This document shows, piece after piece, positions 44,571 to 52,732 of a stretch of DNA of 64,000 nt (positions are counted from its first letter, which is position 1; every line of letters begins with the position of its first letter). The notes beneath the pieces were generated by a model. It had not been told where the DNA came from. It was given only the letters and a program-made list of their open reading frames with translations, and ran no database searches. This DNA comes from Streptomyces albofaciens JCM 4342 (GTDB taxonomy: Bacteria; Actinomycetota; Actinomycetes; Streptomycetales; Streptomycetaceae), in assembly GCF_008634025.1 (NCBI RefSeq), contig NZ_PDCM01000002.1, forward strand, positions 4,009,501 through 4,073,500. Reading direction: 5' to 3'. The position numbers and the translations under genes are program-made.

Positions 44571-44810
44571 TCAGTCCCGGACCAGGTGGTCGAACTCGCC
44601 GTCCTTGACACCCAGGATCATCGCCTCGACCTCGGCCGGCGTGTACACGAGCGCCGGTCCGTCCGGGAAGCGGGAGTTGCGTACGGCGATCTCACCGCCC
44701 GGCAGCCGCGCGAACTCCACGCAGGAGCCCTGCGAGTTGCTGTGCCTGCTCTTCTGCCAGATCACACCGTGGAGATCCGTTGCGGCCATGCCGTTGTATG
44801 CGTCGGGCAC
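44571..44810 (-). CDS. DUF397 domain protein
   Basis: A 79-residue DUF397 protein: 'VIWQKSRHSNSQGSCVEFARL' and 'IAVRNSRFPDGPALVYTPAEVEAMI' are the two conserved blocks. DUF397 proteins pair with XRE/DUF5753 regulators as small antagonists or partners. The GTG start follows GGGGGAG. Its partner is presumably the WhiJ-like gene at 42756, on the same strand but separated by the oppositely oriented ATPase gene. No other gene is seen in the 270 bp upstream of it. Confidence 0.95.
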   Translation of the reverse strand: MPDAYNGMAATDLHGVIWQKSRHSNSQGSCVEFARLPGGEIAVRNSRFPDGPALVYTPAEVEAMILGVKDGEFDHLVRD

Positions 44811-44974
44811 AGGTGTCTCCCCCGGTGGATGCGAAAGTCAGCGGTGGTGGATCCGGGCGCGCTGAGCGGTTGGCATTCGATGATGGTCTGTCAGTGGCAG
44901 TGCCGACAACAGGAAACGGTGTCAACTGCAACTGCTTGGGATCATAGCTGCGTTCATGTGCTGATGCATGGTCG

Positions 44975-44987
44975 GATGCACGTGCAC
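44975..44987 (-). promoter_or_regulatory. GTGCACGTGCATC motif, copy 2
   Basis: Exact reverse complement of the site at 43793-43805, lying 165 bases upstream of the DUF397 start. The two copies flank the ATPase/DUF397 pair. Confidence 0.5.
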
Positions 44988-45080
44988 GACGGGCCGTAAA
45001 AGCCTGGTCACAGCACGTCGAGCACCCCGAGCACCTCACGCAACACCCGCATCACCGGGCCACCGCGCCCGGATCCTCGC

Positions 45081-45317
45081 TCACTTCGACGCGTACGGCA
45101 GCAAAGCCATCTCCCGCGCGTTCTTGATCGCCCGGGCCAGCTGCCGCTGCTGCTGCGCGCTCACCCGCGTGACCCGGCGGCTGCGGATCTTGCCGCGGTC
45201 GGAGATGAACTTCCGCAGCAGGTCGGTGTTCTTGTAGTCGATGTAGGTGATCCCCGCCGCGTCCAGCGGGTTGGGACGGGGCGCGGACTTCTTGCGGGGG
45301 TCGTGGCGACGGGGCAC
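45081..45317 (-). CDS. rpsR: Ribosomal protein S18, zinc-independent paralogue
   Basis: A 78-residue S18: '[48 protein letters not shown]' is diagnostic. It has no cysteine, as expected for the C-minus form used in zinc shortage. The GTG at 45315-45317 is preceded by AGGAGCCTCTC; longer frames run through noncoding GC-rich sequence. It is last in the minus-strand zinc-starvation operon (rpmG, rpmE, cobW, rpsR), 171 bp after the CobW gene. Confidence 0.96.
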   Translation of the reverse strand: MPRRHDPRKKSAPRPNPLDAAGITYIDYKNTDLLRKFISDRGKIRSRRVTRVSAQQQRQLARAIKNAREMALLPYASK

Positions 45318-45488
45318 GAGAGGCTCCTGGGGTCGTACGGGCAGGTCGCGGCCGCTGGGATACGGCGTGTGCGACCGGTGGGGAACGGGGGAGGCGGCCG
45401 GCGGGGGACAGGGGAAACGGCCAGGGGGACGGGGAAGAAGGCCTATCGGGGGCGGGGGGGGAGGCGGCCGGCGGAAAGCCGACAAAGA

Positions 45489-46703
45489 TCACGACACGGG
45501 ATCGAGGAGTTCGTCGAACGCGGGGGCCAGCCGCTTCCACGCCTCGGGCCCGCCCGCGTACTCCTCGTCCGTCAGCAGGCAGGACTCCAGCAGCGAGGTC
45601 AGACCCTCACGGTCCAGCCCCGGTGAGGTGAAGACCAGGTGCTGCGCGCGGTCGCCGTGCTCGGGGTGCCAGTCGAGGGCGGCCGCGGCACGGCGTACCG
45701 GCGGCACCAGCTCCCAGGCGGCGTCCGGCAGCGCGGCCAGCCACGGACCGGCGTTCTCGACGCACAGCGCGCCGCCCGCCGCGTCCCAGGACAGCAGCGT
45801 GTCCGGCCGGTCGGCCAGCCAGAACCGGCCACGGCTGCGGGCCGCCGCACAGGTCAGGTCCTCCAGCGCCGCGTACAGCCGGGCCGGGTGGAAGGGCCGT
45901 TCACGGTGCCAGACGAGCGTGCCGACCCCGTCCGCGTCGGCCTCCTGCGGCAGCAGCGCAGACGCCGGGTGCTGCCGTGCCGCCGCCGCTTCCACGTCGA
46001 AGCCCGCGAGGGCCGCCGCGGCCAGCTCGTCCGGCGCGTCGACGGCCACCTGCCGGGCCGTGGGGTGCAGCTGCGCGAGCAGCGCCAGGTCGGACGCGTC
46101 GCCCTCCTCCTCGCCGGGCACGATGGCCAGCACCGGCGGGTACTCCAGCTGCCGCGCCCAGGTGTCCGCGACGGTCCGCTGGTCGGAGGCCGCCGCGGCG
46201 AGCCCGGCCTCGGCCAGGTCGTCGCCGCAGCCCAGGTACGGCAGCAGCAGCGCCGGTTCGACGGCGGTGATGACGCCGGTCAGCGCCAGCTCCGTACCGC
46301 CGCAGGCCGTGACCACCTCGGCCATGGCCTTGGGCTCGACCGAGTCCCACAGCTCGACCACGGCCAGCCGGCAGGTCCGCGCGGCGGCCAGCCGTTCCAG
46401 CTCGGGCACCAGGTCCTCGCGCAGCGCGCAGCACGCGCAGTCGTTGACCAGCGGCGCCTCGCCCGTGTCGAGCACGCCGCCGGCGTCCCGCACGGTCCGG
46501 CGAACCGTTCCTTCAGCGGCCGAGGCGAGGTCGTGGTGGAGCGCGACACTGCCGGGCACGGCGCGCAGCAGGCGCTCCACGGTGGCCCGGCGGGCGTCCG
46601 AGTGCAGCCCGCCGACGATCACCACGGGCAGCCGGTCCCCGTAACCGCCACTGGGGCCGCCGGTCGCGCCTTCCCGCGACGGGTCCTGCGACGGGCCGCC
46701 CAT
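45489..46703 (-). CDS. CobW/ZigA-type GTPase, probable zinc chaperone
   Basis: A 404-residue G3E GTPase. The N-terminal 'PVVIVGGLHSDARRATVERLL' replaces a standard P-loop, and the metal-binding C-x-C-C motif is in 'NDCACCALREDL' (about 86-97). The CobW C-terminal domain follows ('RPFHPARLYAALEDLT', 'GRFWLADRPDTLLSWDAAGG' and 'DREGLTSLLESCLLTDEEY'). Such proteins deliver zinc to enzymes in zinc shortage. The canonical GxxxxGK(S/T) loop is not evident, so nucleotide binding should be treated with caution. Its ATG overlaps the rpmE stop (TGATG). Confidence 0.9.
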   Translation of the reverse strand: MGGPSQDPSREGATGGPSGGYGDRLPVVIVGGLHSDARRATVERLLRAVPGSVALHHDLASAAEGTVRRTVRDAGGVLDTGEAPLVNDCACCALREDLVPELERLAAARTCRLAVVELWDSVEPKAMAEVVTACGGTELALTGVITAVEPALLLPYLGCGDDLAEAGLAAAASDQRTVADTWARQLEYPPVLAIVPGEEEGDASDLALLAQLHPTARQVAVDAPDELAAAALAGFDVEAAAARQHPASALLPQEADADGVGTLVWHRERPFHPARLYAALEDLTCAAARSRGRFWLADRPDTLLSWDAAGGALCVENAGPWLAALPDAAWELVPPVRRAAAALDWHPEHGDRAQHLVFTSPGLDREGLTSLLESCLLTDEEYAGGPEAWKRLAPAFDELLDPVS

Positions 46704-46957
46704 CAGCGGGCCCCGCGCTTCCCGTAACGGCGCTCGAACCGCTCGACGCGGCCCGCGGTGTCCAGCACGCGCGCCGTCCCCGTGTAGAAGGGGTGGCTCG
46801 CGGACGAGATCTCGACGTCGATGACCGGGTAGGTGTTGCCGTCCTCCCACTCGATCGTCTTGTCGCTGGTCGCGGTCGACCGGGTCAGGAAGGCGAAGTC
46901 GGCGGCCCGGTCACGGAAGACGACGGGCCCGTAGGCGGGGTGGATCCCAGGCTTCAT
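46703..46957 (-). CDS. rpmE2: Ribosomal protein L31 type B
   Basis: An 84-residue L31 of the zinc-free type B: '[29 protein letters not shown]' and '[30 protein letters not shown]' are diagnostic, and the CxxC zinc motif is absent. In bacteria with both forms this one replaces zinc-binding L31 when Zur is released, freeing zinc. It follows rpmG after eight bases and overlaps the CobW start. Confidence 0.97.
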   Translation of the reverse strand: MKPGIHPAYGPVVFRDRAADFAFLTRSTATSDKTIEWEDGNTYPVIDVEISSASHPFYTGTARVLDTAGRVERFERRYGKRGAR

Positions 46958-46965
46958 GACGCTGC

Positions 46966-47130
46966 TCAGCGCTCCTCTCGGAAGTCGACGTGACGGCGGG
47001 CGACCGGGTCGTACTTCCTCAGCACCAGCCGGTCGGGGTCGTTCCTGCGGTTCTTTCGGGTCACGTACGTGTAGCCGGTTCCGGCGGTCGACCGGAGCTT
47101 GATCACCGGGCGTAGTTCGTTGCGGGCCAT
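46966..47130 (-). CDS. rpmG: Ribosomal protein L33, zinc-free form
   Basis: A 54-residue L33 ('[17 protein letters not shown]', '[23 protein letters not shown]') without any cysteine. It is first in the minus-strand operon. A TATAGT hexamer at 47138-47143 (minus strand) is only seven bases before the ATG and no ribosome site intervenes, so the mRNA may be leaderless. The Zur-like box immediately upstream covers that promoter. Confidence 0.96.
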   Translation of the reverse strand: MARNELRPVIKLRSTAGTGYTYVTRKNRRNDPDRLVLRKYDPVARRHVDFREER

Positions 47131-47144
47131 GGGGGCTACTATAC

Positions 47145-47164
47145 AGAAATGGTTTCCATTTTCA
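47145..47164. promoter_or_regulatory. Zur-like box between rpmG and rpmB
   Basis: AGAAATGGTTTCCATTTTCA contains the palindrome AAATGG-TTT-CCATTT (47147-47161) and, on the minus strand, begins TGAAAATGG, fitting the Streptomyces Zur consensus. It lies 14 bases from rpmG and 16 bases from rpmB and would block both promoters when zinc is sufficient. Confidence 0.85.
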
Positions 47165-47180
47165 TTAGGAGGTCCTGACC

Positions 47181-47417
47181 TTGTCCGCCCACTGCCAGCT
47201 GACCGGCCGCGCCCCCGGCTTCGGCAAGTCCGTCTCGCACTCGCACCGCCGCACCTCGCGGCGCTTCGACCCGAACATCCAGCACAAGCGCTACTGGCTG
47301 CCGAGCGAGGGCCGGCACGTCCGGCTGACGCTGAGCGCCAAGGGGATCAAGACCGTGGACACGATCGGGATCGAGGCGGCCGTCGCCCGTATCCGCGCCC
47401 GAGGGGAGAAGGTCTGA
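47181..47417 (+). CDS. rpmB: Ribosomal protein L28, zinc-free form
   Basis: A 78-residue L28: '[35 protein letters not shown]'. A single cysteine remains in place of the paired CxxC motifs of the zinc form. It uses a TTG start (47181-47183) with a full AGGAGG eight or nine bases upstream. rpsN overlaps its stop (TGATG), so the two are coupled, and both should be derepressed from the Zur-like box. Confidence 0.96.
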   Translation: MSAHCQLTGRAPGFGKSVSHSHRRTSRRFDPNIQHKRYWLPSEGRHVRLTLSAKGIKTVDTIGIEAAVARIRARGEKV

Positions 47418-47722
47418 TGGCCAAGAAGAGCAAGATCGCGAAGAACGAGAAGCGGCGTGCGACGGTGGCCCGTTACGCCGCCCGGCGGGCCCTGCTGAAG
47501 TCCGTCATCCGCAACCCGCACACCCCCGAGGAGGAGCGGCTGGCCGCCCGGCGCGAACTGACCCGCCAGCCGCGCGACGCGAGCGCCACCCGCGTCCGCA
47601 ACCGCGACAGCGTCGACGGCCGCCCGCGCGGCTACTTCCGCGCGTTCGGGCTCTCCCGCGTCCGCCTGCGGGAGCAGGCGCATGCGGGATTCCTGCCGGG
47701 GGTGCGGAAGTCGAGCTGGTAG
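47417..47722 (+). CDS. rpsN: Ribosomal protein S14, zinc-free form
   Basis: A 101-residue S14: '[28 protein letters not shown]' and '[38 protein letters not shown]'. This is the long, cysteine-free type, distinct from the short zinc-binding S14. Start ATG overlaps the rpmB stop. A strong bidirectional terminator follows at 47732. Confidence 0.97.
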   Translation: MAKKSKIAKNEKRRATVARYAARRALLKSVIRNPHTPEEERLAARRELTRQPRDASATRVRNRDSVDGRPRGYFRAFGLSRVRLREQAHAGFLPGVRKSSW

Positions 47723-47731
47723 GCGTAAGGG

Positions 47732-47764
47732 CGGCCTGTCCCGCTGAGGAAGCGGGACAGGCCG
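47732..47764. terminator. Bidirectional hairpin terminator
   Basis: A perfect 14-bp stem closes the loop GAGGA between the convergent rpsN and Uma2-type genes, each within ten bases or so of a stop codon. Confidence 0.88.
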
Positions 47765-47773
47765 TTCGGCCGC

Positions 47774-48367
47774 TCAGAACTGGGTGGTGTCGATCTCGAA
47801 GTTGAGGGGGTCCGGCAGGGGAATGGCCTTCTTGGCCAAGTCGATCTCGCTCATGCGCAGGTAACGGTCGCCGGACGGTTCCGTGCAGAGGATGGCGAGG
47901 TCGGCGGCACGGTCGATCAGCAAGTAACAGGGGATGCCGGCACGGGCGTAACCGCGCAACTTCTTGATCCGGTCGTGTCCCGCCGTCGTATGCGAGAGCA
48001 CCTCGGCGACCAGCATGACCGGCGACGGGTCGTGATAGTCGACTTCGTCGTCGAAGCTGCCCTTCGGGGCGACCGCCAAGTCGGGGATCACCTTCCCCGT
48101 GGATGAGGCACCTGGGACGGAGAGCCCGAGGTTCGTGTAGCGCCCCAGGTCCTTACGGTGATCGCGGACCTGCCCTGAGAGTTCCGACACGACTTCTTCG
48201 TGCCTGCCTACGGGAGGAGGTGCAACGTGGATTTCCCCTTCGAGCAGCTCCACGCGCCATCCCTTGGGGGCTGCCGCGCTCAACGCTTCGAAGGCGTCCT
48301 CGGCCGACACAGGCTCACGCTCACCGGCGGCAGCGCACGGCTCGGGTTCCGGAACGGTCAGTGCCAC
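47774..48367 (-). CDS. Uma2 family (DUF820) restriction-endonuclease-fold protein
   Basis: A 197-residue PD-(D/E)xK-fold protein: 'WRVELLEGEIHVAPPPVGRHEEVVSELS' at the N-terminus, the metal-site Asp in 'KVIPDLAVAPKG' (about 92-103), then 'MLVAEVLSHTTAGHDRIKKLRGYARAGIPCYLLID', where E-V-L-S is the E-x-K-like position. Many paralogues occur in Streptomyces; biological roles are undefined. The GTG start has AAGGAGG seven bases upstream. It converges with the ribosomal-protein operon. Confidence 0.93.
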   Translation of the reverse strand: MALTVPEPEPCAAAGEREPVSAEDAFEALSAAAPKGWRVELLEGEIHVAPPPVGRHEEVVSELSGQVRDHRKDLGRYTNLGLSVPGASSTGKVIPDLAVAPKGSFDDEVDYHDPSPVMLVAEVLSHTTAGHDRIKKLRGYARAGIPCYLLIDRAADLAILCTEPSGDRYLRMSEIDLAKKAIPLPDPLNFEIDTTQF

Positions 48368-48472
48368 GGTGGACCTCCTTCGTACGGGAACGAGCCTGGC
48401 AGTACCGGCGACACCATGCGGGCATTCGGGTGACCGTTCACCCGAACGAGCGTGCCCTCCCCTTTTCCCGGC

Positions 48473-49318
48473 TCAGCTGTCCCCGCCCTCATCGATCAGG
48501 CGCCGCACCTCCCGGTCGATGAGACCCAGCCGGGCCTCCGCGACCAGGGGGACGGCGCGGCGCTGGCGGCGTGCCTCGGAGGGGTCGATGTCGACCGTGA
48601 CCAGGGCGGGCTCCCACTTCGGGGCCTGTGCCACCACCGTGCCGCGCGGGTCCACCACACGCGAGCCGCCCCAGAAGGTGGCGCCGTGCTCGTTGCCCAC
48701 GCGGTTGACGAAGACGATCCAGCACTGGAGCATCCGCGCGGTGTAGGAGAGCAGGGTGTCCCAGTACGAGCCGGTGTCCATGGCCTCCGGGTCGAGGCTG
48801 GCCGCGCTGTTGGTGGGGATGAACAGCACCTCGGCGCCGTCCTGCACGGCGAGCCAGGGCAGTACCGGCTGCCAGGCGTCGTTGCAGACCAGCGTCGCGC
48901 CCCGGCCGCCGCTGGGGGACTTCGTGAGGCTGTACGCGCGCAGCGACTGGCCGGGGCTGACGTGCTTGCGCTCCTCCCAGGAGAGGTAGTTGGGGAGGTA
49001 CAGCTTGCGGTGGGCGTGCAGCAGTGCGCCGTCCGTGTAGTAGGTGGCGGTGTTGTACGCGCGCAGCACCGTGTGCTCATGGAAGCCCACGAGGACGTCC
49101 GGGCCGAGTGTGCTCAGGTCGCGCAGCCGGGGGTCCTGCGCCTCGACCGACACGTCCCGGGGCAGCACGCCGAGGTGGTACCCGTGCAGGCTCAGCTCGG
49201 GGAAGACGACGAGGTCGGCGCCCTGCTCCGCGGCCTGCCCGACCTGCTCGCGCGCGGTGGCGACGTTCGCGTCCACCTCGCCCAGCGCACAGTCCGTCTG
49301 CGCCAGCGCCACCCGCAT
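48473..49318 (-). CDS. Carbon-nitrogen hydrolase (nitrilase superfamily)
   Basis: A 281-residue amidase-like enzyme with the full catalytic triad visible: Glu41 in 'VVFPELSLHGY', Lys105 in 'AHRKLYLPNY' and Cys145 in 'TLVCNDAWQP'. The fold hydrolyses amide or nitrile C-N bonds; substrate unknown. Start ATG 49316-49318. No operon partner: a 105-bp gap separates it from the Uma2 gene and 170 bp from the hydrolase upstream. Confidence 0.93.
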   Translation of the reverse strand: MRVALAQTDCALGEVDANVATAREQVGQAAEQGADLVVFPELSLHGYHLGVLPRDVSVEAQDPRLRDLSTLGPDVLVGFHEHTVLRAYNTATYYTDGALLHAHRKLYLPNYLSWEERKHVSPGQSLRAYSLTKSPSGGRGATLVCNDAWQPVLPWLAVQDGAEVLFIPTNSAASLDPEAMDTGSYWDTLLSYTARMLQCWIVFVNRVGNEHGATFWGGSRVVDPRGTVVAQAPKWEPALVTVDIDPSEARRQRRAVPLVAEARLGLIDREVRRLIDEGGDS

Positions 49319-49488
49319 GCCCGTATTTCCCTCCGTCGGCCGCCGCGCCCGCCGTGACGCCGCGCCGCGCGCCGGAGCGGCGGCGAGTCCACTTCGTTGC
49401 GTTTTGCGGCGTTACGGGCAGTACGTAGCCATGCTGACAGAGGTCGCGGGCGCGGGCGCGTCCGGAACGGCGGAGCCGGGGCCCCGGC

Positions 49489-50256
49489 CTATCCCCGGAG
49501 GAATTCCTCCATCGTGGTGGCCAGGGCCACCGGGACCTCGTGCATCGGGTAGTGGCCCGATCCCTCGATCGTGACGATCTCGACCTGCGGGTACCAGCGC
49601 TGCCACGTCTCCCGCATGAGGTCGGCGGTCACCGCCAGGTCGTACGCGCCGACGACCACCCGTACGGGCACGGGATGGCGTTTGACCGCGTCCGCGACCG
49701 CCTCCGAGAGGTCGAGCTGCTGCCAGCTGGCGAGGTAGGCGGCGTGTGCCTCCTGACGGGAGATGTCCAGGGAGTGGCGGACCATGCGGTCCAGCCAGAT
49801 GCGGCTCGCGCGGTGGCCGGTGACCAGGTCGATGATGGCGCGGCGCTTGTCCGGGTCCGCCGGGGCGCCGTAGAAGAGCTCGCGCGTCGCGTCGTCCATC
49901 GGGTACGGGGCGGCGGGCACCGGCGCGAGGCCCAGGAGGCGGTTCACCCGATGGGGCGCGCCGGCCAGCACCTGCTGCGCGGCCTTGGCGCCCATCGAGT
50001 GCCCCACCAGGGAGAACCGGTCCCAGCCGAGCTGGTCGGCGAGGGCCAGTGCGTCGCCGGCGATCTCCGCCAGGTCGTAGCGGCCCGGGACGTACTTGCG
50101 GTCGCCGTAGCCACGGCAGTCGAGGAAGGCGTACGTGAAGGTGTCCCGGTCGAGGAAGTCCAGGACGGAGCCCCAGTTGGCCGAGGTCCCGAACCAGTCG
50201 TGAAGGACGATCACCGGGTGCGGTCCGGAACCGATGGCACGGTGCGCGATGGCCAT
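49489..50256 (-). CDS. Alpha/beta hydrolase
   Basis: A 255-residue hydrolase with nucleophile in 'LVGHSMGAKAAQQVL' (about 83-97), oxyanion region 'VLHDWFGTSANW' (about 17-28), and catalytic His in 'IEGSGHYPMHEVP' near the C-terminus. The cap region is small. The ATG is preceded by GGGAG. Substrate unknown. Confidence 0.92.
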   Translation of the reverse strand: MAIAHRAIGSGPHPVIVLHDWFGTSANWGSVLDFLDRDTFTYAFLDCRGYGDRKYVPGRYDLAEIAGDALALADQLGWDRFSLVGHSMGAKAAQQVLAGAPHRVNRLLGLAPVPAAPYPMDDATRELFYGAPADPDKRRAIIDLVTGHRASRIWLDRMVRHSLDISRQEAHAAYLASWQQLDLSEAVADAVKRHPVPVRVVVGAYDLAVTADLMRETWQRWYPQVEIVTIEGSGHYPMHEVPVALATTMEEFLRG

Positions 50257-50583
50257 ATGGGCGACTCCCTTGTCTGCCGTGTGCGGGGTGGGGCGAAGTG
50301 GCGCGGGGCGGGGTGGGGCGGGGCGAAGTACGGCGTGTGGTGACCGGGTCCTGGTGGGCTCGGCGGGCGCATTCTCCCCTTACTCTCCTGGGCCGGGTAG
50401 GGGACGTAACCGGCCAATGTGGCGGTTGACGGTGCGACTTGACGGGGCCGTTCGGCCGGGGCCGATGGCGGCGCGGGCCGGTTCGGCCGGGGATGAAGGT
50501 GGCGCGGGCCGCGCGGCAGGCGTCGATGGCGGCGCGGGTCGCGCGGCAAGGGCGTTGTCAGTGGGGTGGTGTGCAATGAGGTC
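50257..50583. other. 327-bp divergent intergenic region with short GC repeats
   Basis: The region between the hydrolase and the AlkZ-like gene holds promoters for both. It contains two copies of a GGGGCGAAGT block near 50290-50330 and about three imperfect copies of a GATGGCGGCGCGGGCC-type unit at roughly 50464-50545. No gene is recognised. Confidence 0.6.
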
Positions 50584-51708
50584 ATGAACGGGGATGTGCG
50601 GGTGACGCACGAGCAGGTGCTGGCCTGGCGGCTGCGGCGGCAGGGCCTCGTGCCGCGTACGGACGCGTCGGCCGAGGAGATCGTCGGGCGGCTGGCCGGG
50701 GTGCAGGCGCAGGTGGCCTCGGCGGCGGAGCTGGCGGTCGCGGTGCGGCAGGAGAAGCCCTCGGTGGCGGGCGTGCGGGAGGCGCTGGAGGCGCGTTCAC
50801 TCGTCAGGACGTGGGCCATGCGGGGGACGCTGCATCTGCTGCCGGCCGGTGGGGCGGGGGCGTATCTCTCCCTGCTCGGTGCGGCGCGGACCTGGGAAAA
50901 GGGCGCCTGGCAGCGGGCGTTCGGGGTGAGCCCGCGGCAGATGGCGGCGCTGGGCGAGGCGGTCGAGGAGATCCTGGACGGGCAGGTGCTGACCCGGCGG
51001 GAGCTGACCGAGGCGGTGCTCGCGCGGCCGGGCCTGGCCGGGCTCGGGGAACAGTTGGCGTCCGGGTGGAGCACGGTGCTCAAGCCGTTGGCGTGGACGG
51101 GGCGGCTGTGCCAGGGCCCGGCGCGCGGGCAGCACGTGACCTTCGCGTCGCCCCGGTCATGGCTGCCCGGGTGGCGCGGCATACCGGCCCCGGAAGAGGC
51201 GGCGGAGGCCGTGATCCCGGCGTATCTGCGCGCGCACGGTCCGGCGACGCCCGAGGTGTTCGACGCGTGGCTGCTGCGGGGCGCCACGCGCAAGGCGGTG
51301 CTGCGGGGGTGGTTCGAGGCGCTGGGCGACCGGGTCGCGGAGGTCGAGGTGGACGGCCGGCGGGCGTATCTGATGTCCGACGACGCGGACGGCCTCGCCC
51401 GCACGGAGCCCCACCACGGCCTGCGCCTCCTCCCCGCCTTCGACCAGTACGTCCTCGCCCCCGGCACCTCCGACGCCCGCCTGGTCCCGCCGGCCCACCG
51501 CAGCAAGGTGAGCCGGGCGGCGGGGTGGATATCCCCGGTGGTGCTCCTCGGCGGCCGGGTGGTGGGCACCTGGTCCCTGACCGGACCGACCGTGGAACTC
51601 ACGACGTTCGAGGGCTCGACGCTGCCGGGGGCGGAGCTGGAGGAGGAAGTGGCGCGGCTGGGAGCGTGCTTGGGGCAGGAACTGGAGGTCGTGGTGGGAG
51701 GGGGCTGA
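50584..51708 (+). CDS. AlkZ-like winged-helix DNA glycosylase family protein
   Basis: A 374-residue protein of the HTH_42/DUF1006 family. 'RLAGVQAQVASAAELAVAVRQ' carries the Q-x-Q motif that in AlkZ-type enzymes catalyses base excision. 'SLVRTWAMRGTLHLLPA' and 'LLPAFDQYVLA' are further family blocks. AlkZ proteins unhook DNA interstrand crosslinks such as those of azinomycin; relatives of less specific function are common. The ATG at 50584 is preceded by GAGG; a GTG a few codons later ('MTHEQVLAWR') is an alternative. Confidence 0.85.
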   Translation: MNGDVRVTHEQVLAWRLRRQGLVPRTDASAEEIVGRLAGVQAQVASAAELAVAVRQEKPSVAGVREALEARSLVRTWAMRGTLHLLPAGGAGAYLSLLGAARTWEKGAWQRAFGVSPRQMAALGEAVEEILDGQVLTRRELTEAVLARPGLAGLGEQLASGWSTVLKPLAWTGRLCQGPARGQHVTFASPRSWLPGWRGIPAPEEAAEAVIPAYLRAHGPATPEVFDAWLLRGATRKAVLRGWFEALGDRVAEVEVDGRRAYLMSDDADGLARTEPHHGLRLLPAFDQYVLAPGTSDARLVPPAHRSKVSRAAGWISPVVLLGGRVVGTWSLTGPTVELTTFEGSTLPGAELEEEVARLGACLGQELEVVVGGG

Positions 51709-51757
51709 GGCGAACGGGAGGGAACGGAGGCTGGTGCGGGTGACCGCCCGGCGATGC

Positions 51758-51792
51758 CATATCGTTTTTCGATAGCATCGAAAAACGATATG
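51758..51792. promoter_or_regulatory. Perfect 16-bp inverted repeat before the DUF2975/HTH operon
   Basis: CATATCGTTTTTCGAT and its exact reverse complement flank three bases. The site is AT-rich in a GC-rich setting, ends 18 bases before the DUF2975 start, and is a probable operator for the HTH protein encoded downstream. Confidence 0.75.
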
Positions 51793-51809
51793 CGACGGAG
51801 GGCGGGACC

Positions 51810-52412
51810 ATGAGGCACTGGTGGACGCGGGCGGCGGACTATGTGTTGGAGCTGATCCTCGGAGCGGCGTTGCTGCTGGTGGGGCTCTTCCACATCGTCT
51901 TTCCGGTCCTGGGGGTGGCCGGTCCATGGGCGTCGGCCGACTCCAGGGAGGTACGGGTCGACGCGGCCGCGCGGCTGCCAGGTGGCATGACGTCCACGGC
52001 GATGACGTTGCGCGGCTCGGACCGTGCCGAGCTGGTCCTCGCGGATCCCGGGCTCGGGCAGCGGCTGCTCCTGGTCCTTCCGGTGGCCGTGGGCGGGCTG
52101 CTGCTCGTCGTGGTGCTCGCGGTGCTCCTGCGGATGGCCCGCACCTTCCGGGACGGCGACTTCTTCGTGCCCGAGAACACACGGCGCCTCACCGTCGTCG
52201 CCGTCGCCCTCATGTTGCTGGGCGTCCTCGTCCCGCTGCTTTACATGATGACCACCAACCTCCTCGTCCGCGGGGAACCCATGGCGGCGGCCATCGCACC
52301 CGCCCAGGACTACGCGGTCCTGCCCGTGTTCCTGGCGATCCTCGCCGCTGCCGCCGCGGCGGCGTTCCGCAACGGCACCCGCCTGCGCGCGGATACGGAA
52401 GGGCTGGTCTGA
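51810..52412 (+). CDS. DUF2975 family membrane protein
   Basis: A 200-residue protein with four membrane helices (about 10-30, 87-108, 128-150, 165-185) and an external loop after the first. 'ARTFRDGDFFVPENTRRLTVVAVALMLLGVLVPLLY' is the DUF2975 signature. These proteins are usually encoded with a small HTH regulator, as here: the next gene overlaps the stop (TGATG). The ribosome site is GGAGGGCGG. Function unknown. Confidence 0.9.
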   Translation: MRHWWTRAADYVLELILGAALLLVGLFHIVFPVLGVAGPWASADSREVRVDAAARLPGGMTSTAMTLRGSDRAELVLADPGLGQRLLLVLPVAVGGLLLVVVLAVLLRMARTFRDGDFFVPENTRRLTVVAVALMLLGVLVPLLYMMTTNLLVRGEPMAAAIAPAQDYAVLPVFLAILAAAAAAAFRNGTRLRADTEGLV

Positions 52413-52669
52413 TGCCGCCGGAGGAAGCGCACCGGATCGAGTGCCACCTGGACCGGCTGCTGGACGAACGCGGTATGACGCTGGCCCAGCTGGCCGTACG
52501 GGTCGGGGTGACCGTCGCCAACCTCTCCGTCCTGAAGAACGACCGGGCCAAGGCGATCCGCTACAGCACGCTCAGCGCGATCTGCCGCGAGCTGGGCTGT
52601 CAGCCCGGTGACCTGCTCACTTTCGCCACGGAGGACGACGGCCGGCGGCAGCCGGGCGTAGGCGGGTAG
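52412..52669 (+). CDS. Small XRE/Cro-type HTH regulator (YozG-like)
   Basis: An 85-residue DNA-binding protein, essentially one helix-turn-helix domain: 'LDERGMTLAQLAVRVGVTVANLSVLKNDRAKAIRYSTLSAICRELGCQPGDLL' (about 17-69). It is the standard partner of DUF2975 membrane proteins and translation is coupled to that gene. The perfect inverted repeat upstream of the operon is a likely target. Confidence 0.93.
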   Translation: MPPEEAHRIECHLDRLLDERGMTLAQLAVRVGVTVANLSVLKNDRAKAIRYSTLSAICRELGCQPGDLLTFATEDDGRRQPGVGG

Positions 52670-52732
52670 CCGCGGCCGGGCCGGGGCACAGCGCGCCGCG
52701 CCGTTGTCAGTGGTGGGTGGGAAGGTGGGCCC

